Shown piece after piece: positions 63,719 to 64,000 of a stretch of DNA of 64,000 nt (within the stretch, counting starts at the first letter, position 1; every line of letters begins with the position of its first letter). Origin of the DNA: Clostridium sp. D43t1_170807_H7 (GTDB lineage: Bacteria; Bacillota; Clostridia; Clostridiales; Clostridiaceae); the NCBI RefSeq assembly GCF_015555905.1, contig NZ_JADNLK010000015.1, positions 1 to 64,000 on the forward strand. Reading direction: 5' to 3'. The notes beneath the pieces were generated by a model. That model did no database searches, was not told the origin of the DNA, and was given only the letters and a program-made list of their open reading frames with translations. The position numbers and the translations under genes were made by a program.

Positions 63719-64000
63719 TTAAATTCTTCTCCATAGTGAATCTATCTTTAAAGCATTATTACTACCTGTAGTATTTAATACATTTCCCTCTATACTTTTT
63801 AATACTTTTTCTAAATCTTCATATTTATCTATAAAAATTATATTTTTATTATCTTTTAAATCTGTAAAATAGCTTTTTCTTTCATATCTTATATAATCAA
63901 TATTCATTTTCCTACAAACATTAATCACCGTATTACTTACTTCACTTGCATAAGGATGAGATCCATCTAGAAAAACTTTAATTCCAAACTCTTTAACTAA
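63719..64000 (-). pseudogene. cobK: precorrin-6A reductase (CobK/CbiJ) fragment, truncated C-terminus
   Basis: From the window edge the frame reads GIKVFLDGSHPYASEVSNTV (family motif DATHPYA), then IDYIRYERKSYF and NVLNTTGSNNALKI, and stops at 63719. In intact enzymes the TTGSN motif is followed by about 100 more residues; none of these is recognisable downstream. The gene seems cut. It points to a cobalamin locus beyond the edge. Confidence 0.7.

Overview
The window comes from a very AT-rich, low-GC Gram-positive anaerobe, most likely a Clostridium sensu stricto. The evidence is GGAGG-type ribosome sites with frequent TTG and GTG starts, T-tract terminators after most genes, LPxTG surface proteins, a tryptophan T-box, a preQ1 riboswitch, a clostridial CstA, and a MurE with the DNPR motif of meso-diaminopimelate enzymes. 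I cannot name the species. No rRNA, tRNA or CRISPR array is visible.

Layout. 1-2.2 kb: edge of an IS3-family element inserted in a surface-protein gene that also carries a nonsense codon. 2.3-12.6 kb: Ppx/GppA phosphatase, CstA, a diverged IS1595-like gene, a DUF2798-MATE operon, and a very large LPxTG 5'-nucleotidase. 12.6-17.7 kb: an accessory strip read mostly on the minus strand (GNATs, alpha/beta hydrolases, cytidine deaminase, XRE regulator). Several intergenic junctions there share near-identical sequence, and a convergent small-toxin/antisense-RNA locus (about 15.54-15.95 kb) lies inside it. 17.8-24.3 kb: small membrane proteins, YjbQ, several gene remnants, a FusB-type EF-G-binding protein and a lipoprotein nuclease. 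24.3-32.8 kb: phosphoglycerate-mutase-like phosphatase, a Trp T-box with TrpP, a FliB-like protein, an ECF S component, a wrecked two-component system, a preQ1 riboswitch with queT-queF, and a TPR protein. 32.9-38.7 kb: SDR, a MoxR AAA+/vWA/repeat-protein operon, AIM24, and a Cys-rich peptide. 38.7-51.7 kb: an N-terminally truncated M24 peptidase, twin YibE/F, YqeY, patatin, YaaA, GlgP, MurE, and AsnB behind a structured leader. 51.7-64 kb: YARHG remnant, hydrolase, a 230-bp self-complementary element, DUF1450, a MarR-regulated asymmetric ABC exporter, DUF1540, PAP2, M20, GerMN, a FUSC-type exporter, and a broken cobK at the edge.

How genes work together. QueT imports a queuosine precursor and QueF reduces preQ0 to preQ1; both sit behind a preQ1-sensing terminator. 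TrpP is controlled by tRNA-Trp charging through a UGG-specifier T-box. A MarR protein appears to control itself and a heterodimeric exporter through a palindrome just downstream of its own -10 box. The MoxR/vWA/repeat-protein trio resembles chaperone-like MoxR-vWA systems.

Most notable: (i) the candidate type I toxin-antitoxin locus; (ii) the repeated junctions that make 13-17 kb look like a cassette array; (iii) the long self-complementary element at 53.68-53.90 kb; (iv) the asnB leader with apparently exclusive hairpins; (v) identical 7-1-7 palindromes in front of yaaA and the MoxR operon; (vi) an unusual density of decayed genes. All functional statements rest on reading the sequence and on family knowledge; no searches were run.
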